Origin: Bigelowiella natans CCMP2755
Lineage: Eukaryota > Cercozoa > Chlorarachniophyceae
Length of the DNA: 64,000 nucleotides
Direction of reading: 5' to 3'
NCBI GenBank assembly: GCA_000320545.1
Contig: ADNK01002363.1
Coordinates: 91,145 to 155,144 of the forward strand
In this document: one piece after another, positions 62,641 to 64,000 of the stretch
Position numbering within the stretch: position 1 is the stretch's first letter
How the letters are laid out: every line of letters starts with the position of its first letter
The notes under the pieces: generated by a model
Seen by the model: only the letters and a program-made list of their open reading frames with translations
Database searches by the model: none
Told to the model about the DNA's origin: nothing
Made by a program: the position numbers and the translations under genes

Positions 62641-63084
62641 GGTTAGATATAAATGATGATGATGATGATGATGGTAGTAGTAGTAGTAGTAATAATGGTG
62701 ATGAGCATGAATCAGGATCTTTCAACTTACATGTTCCGCCAAATCGCATCGATAAGAGGTGTGGCCTTCAGGGCAATCACTACACACACGCGCACAAAAC
62801 AAATACATAGAAACGAGAGAGAGAATGAGAGAATGAGAGAGAAAATACCCGACAAAATACAACATAACAACAACTACTACTACTACTACTACTATTACTA
62901 CTACTACAACGACGACACATTTTTCGAAAGATACGTAGTACCGTTGATAATTTGATTAAACAACAGCTATAGGCACCAACTGGCATGCTATTAATACGAA
63001 TATTTTTAGAATTGATTCCTGGTATTATTATTGACCTTTCTTCTTTGTTGTTCTCTGGTTGCTCGTAAGATGTTGTTTTCTCAT
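48632..63084 (-). CDS. Very long ankyrin-repeat gene with many small exons
   Basis: Minus-strand exons each carry half or one ankyrin repeat. Recognisable pieces include ATPLIDAIWRN (62735-62775), DITPLHVAVRQNSPKLCEIL (61680-61740), VSVLLKAGASITQDI (60850-60890), VKLFLQLGVDPNEP (60250-60295), MAIMRALLDAGADPNAR (59485-59534), AAVRMLIERGADVHLQ (59140-59200) and DGSTALHVACL (58720-58760). Others are IIEELLERGADPNARV (57610-57660), YLVEHGADPNVMVAGGVSPL (56715-56780), VAEVLLSAGANPNGTTYA (55990-56045), VDVVNMLLEAGADASAANIH (54960-55025), DGYTPLLVAV (53680-53710), QADVNFQDGDGVTPLI (52525-52580), YSGWTPLMWASARG (49985-50030) and AVLKLLVDNSADMTILDKQG (49160-49215). I count at least 15 repeats. The C terminus is acidic (SDGGLSTQLHSGLRLDDNDV then EE, stop at 48632). 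The start is uncertain; MRKQHLTSNQR at 63084 is a candidate. No catalytic domain was seen, so this is a scaffold or binding protein by family. Confidence 0.78.
51222..51292. repeat. (CT)n-(AT)n compound microsatellite in ankyrin gene intron
   Basis: A CT run (about 51222-51254) passes directly into an AT run (about 51255-51292). Confidence 0.95.
55692..55741. repeat. (AT)n microsatellite in ankyrin gene intron
   Basis: About 25 AT units without interruption. A second long AT run lies at 56281-56331. Confidence 0.95.
58179..58232. repeat. (AT)n microsatellite in ankyrin gene intron
   Basis: About 27 AT units, the longest AT run in the window. Confidence 0.95.
58435..58712. repeat. (CA)n, (GA)n and (CA)n cluster in ankyrin gene introns
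   Basis: CA run at about 58437-58466, GA run at about 58508-58553 and another CA run at about 58673-58712, separated by unique sequence. Confidence 0.95.
62605..62637. repeat. (GAT)n microsatellite in ankyrin gene intron
   Basis: About eleven GAT units, followed within 100 bases by further GAT and TAG runs. Confidence 0.9.
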
Positions 63085-63136
63085 ACTATCATCTGAGTTG
63101 TTCTCACGGTAGTAGTACCTGGCAATAAACAAGAGT

Positions 63137-63171
<35 letters not shown>

Positions 63172-63678
63172 AGGGAGGCGATGAAGTTGTATGCTTATCA
63201 ACGAAAAGATTGTGATAATTAGGGGATAATTAGGGGTAATGATGCTGATAGTTACGGTGGTGGTGGTGGTGGTGGTGGTGGTGGTGGTGGTTGAAATATT
63301 GGAGGCAATAAAGATAAGCAAAGGAGTAATACATCGGAAAGAGAAGAAGAAGAAGAGAAGAAGAAGAAGAAGAAGGAGAAGGCGGAGGAGGTTTATGATG
63401 ATGATGATATTGATGAAATATAAAAGAATTTCGGCAATGTTACCACACAACACACAACATAACATACACGCAATATTTAACATCAACAAACTCTAAGCAA
63501 CAAATCATCAACTAATCTTGATTTCCAGATAACTAGTAATATTTAGATACTACACGGATTATAGTTTTTATCCTACAAGCAACTCTGGATGGGCAGGAAG
63601 AAGAAGATCAAGAAGAAGAAAAGGAAACAACTTTTATTATCATCATCATCATCATCATCATCGTCATCAAGATCATCA
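63085..63678. other. Gap between two minus-strand genes, trinucleotide-repeat rich
   Basis: It contains (GTA)n at about 63138-63170, (GGT)n at about 63258-63291 and GAAGAA-rich sequence at 63340-63385. Open frames here are repeat-driven. It should contain the promoter of the ankyrin gene. Confidence 0.55.
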
Positions 63679-63792
63679 TTACTCGTTCTCTTCGCTCCCT
63701 GTCTCAAAGAAGTCATCATCAGCATCTGTTAAGCCTTCTTCCTCTTCCGATGATGATATCGTAAATCCAATTCCACGGTTACAACTAGTAGC
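63679..63792 (-). CDS. Last exon of an unidentified minus-strand gene extending beyond the right edge
   Basis: After the acceptor CTCAAG the exon reads ATSCNRGIGFTISSSEEEEG, then LTDADDDFFETGSEENE and TAA, ending at 63679 (38 codons including stop). The acidic, Ser/Glu/Asp-rich tail gives no family. Upstream exons could not be identified in the last 200 bases. Confidence 0.6.
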   Translation of the reverse strand, partial: ATSCNRGIGFTISSSEEEEGLTDADDDFFETGSEENE

Positions 63793-64000
63793 CTTGAGGA
63801 GGAAGAGGAGGAGAAGGAGGGGGAAGGAGAAAAGAACAGAGTAAAATAATAATACAGCAGGAGGATATTGATAAAGATGGGGACGAGTGGAAAAAAAAAT
63901 AAAATGCAGTAATAAGTTTGTTCTTATTGTACATTTTTCTTCTTTCATTATTATCATCATCAACATAACTTTCTAGGAGAAAGCTGCTATTACTACTGCC
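63793..64000. other. Intron-like sequence at the right edge
   Basis: GAGGAG-rich and AT-rich sequence, presumably an intron of the gene ending at 63679. No exon was recognised. Confidence 0.4.

Noticed and set aside
1-64000. tRNA, rRNA or transposon-encoded proteins
   Set aside because: I saw no cloverleaf-type gene, ribosomal RNA segment, reverse transcriptase or transposase motif by eye; a tRNAscan and repeat search would be needed to exclude small ones.

Overview
This is a window of nuclear DNA from a eukaryote with many short GT-AG introns. It most likely comes from a flagellated alga with a complex (secondary, red-type) plastid, such as a photosynthetic stramenopile or haptophyte. Two pieces of evidence point that way. 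A tetratricopeptide-like protein (minus strand, 10848-11952) starts with a signal peptide ending in an ASAFA-like motif. A second small protein (minus, 33189-34110) has a signal peptide, a transit-like stretch and one late membrane span. A calcyphosin-type EF-hand protein fits a flagellate. I cannot name the species or be sure of the phylum.

Layout from left to right: 3' end of methylcrotonoyl-CoA carboxylase beta (+, 68-1122); complete 21-exon glycine decarboxylase P-protein (+, 3079-9436); plastid TPR-like protein (-, 10848-11952); calcyphosin-like EF-hand protein (+, 13000-14823); long RGS-domain protein (-, 16889-25118); leucine-rich-repeat protein (-, 27443-29794); 111-aa orphan (-, 30984-32399); 158-aa plastid candidate (-, 33189-34110); Asp-rich orphan (-, 34522-35434); short plus-strand orphan (35793-37258); nucleotide-sugar-type transporter (-, 38495-40048); OvoA-type sulfoxide synthase/methyltransferase (+, 41012-43802); dual-specificity phosphatase (+, 46282-47858); very long ankyrin-repeat gene (-, 48632 to about 63084); and the last exon of another minus-strand gene (63679-63792). 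Most gene models were built by hand from splice sites. Their exon phases close exactly unless an entry says otherwise.

Two sequence textures alternate. Introns, especially in the RGS and ankyrin genes, are packed with di- and trinucleotide microsatellites, while coding exons are almost free of them. The larger intergenic gaps instead hold microsatellite-poor islands rich in short palindromes (GCATGC, GCTAGC, TGCA, CACGTG). The 12-bp palindrome CATGCTAGCATG occurs at least four times in three separate islands. Two islands (26 kb and 45-46 kb) also share a dispersed repeat, and the 45-46 kb island contains coding-like RS/KK-rich reading frames. These islands are the most unusual aspect of the window.

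The genes do not form one pathway. MCC-beta and the P-protein are both mitochondrial amino-acid catabolic enzymes lying next to each other on the same strand; the remainder is a typical mixed eukaryotic neighbourhood.
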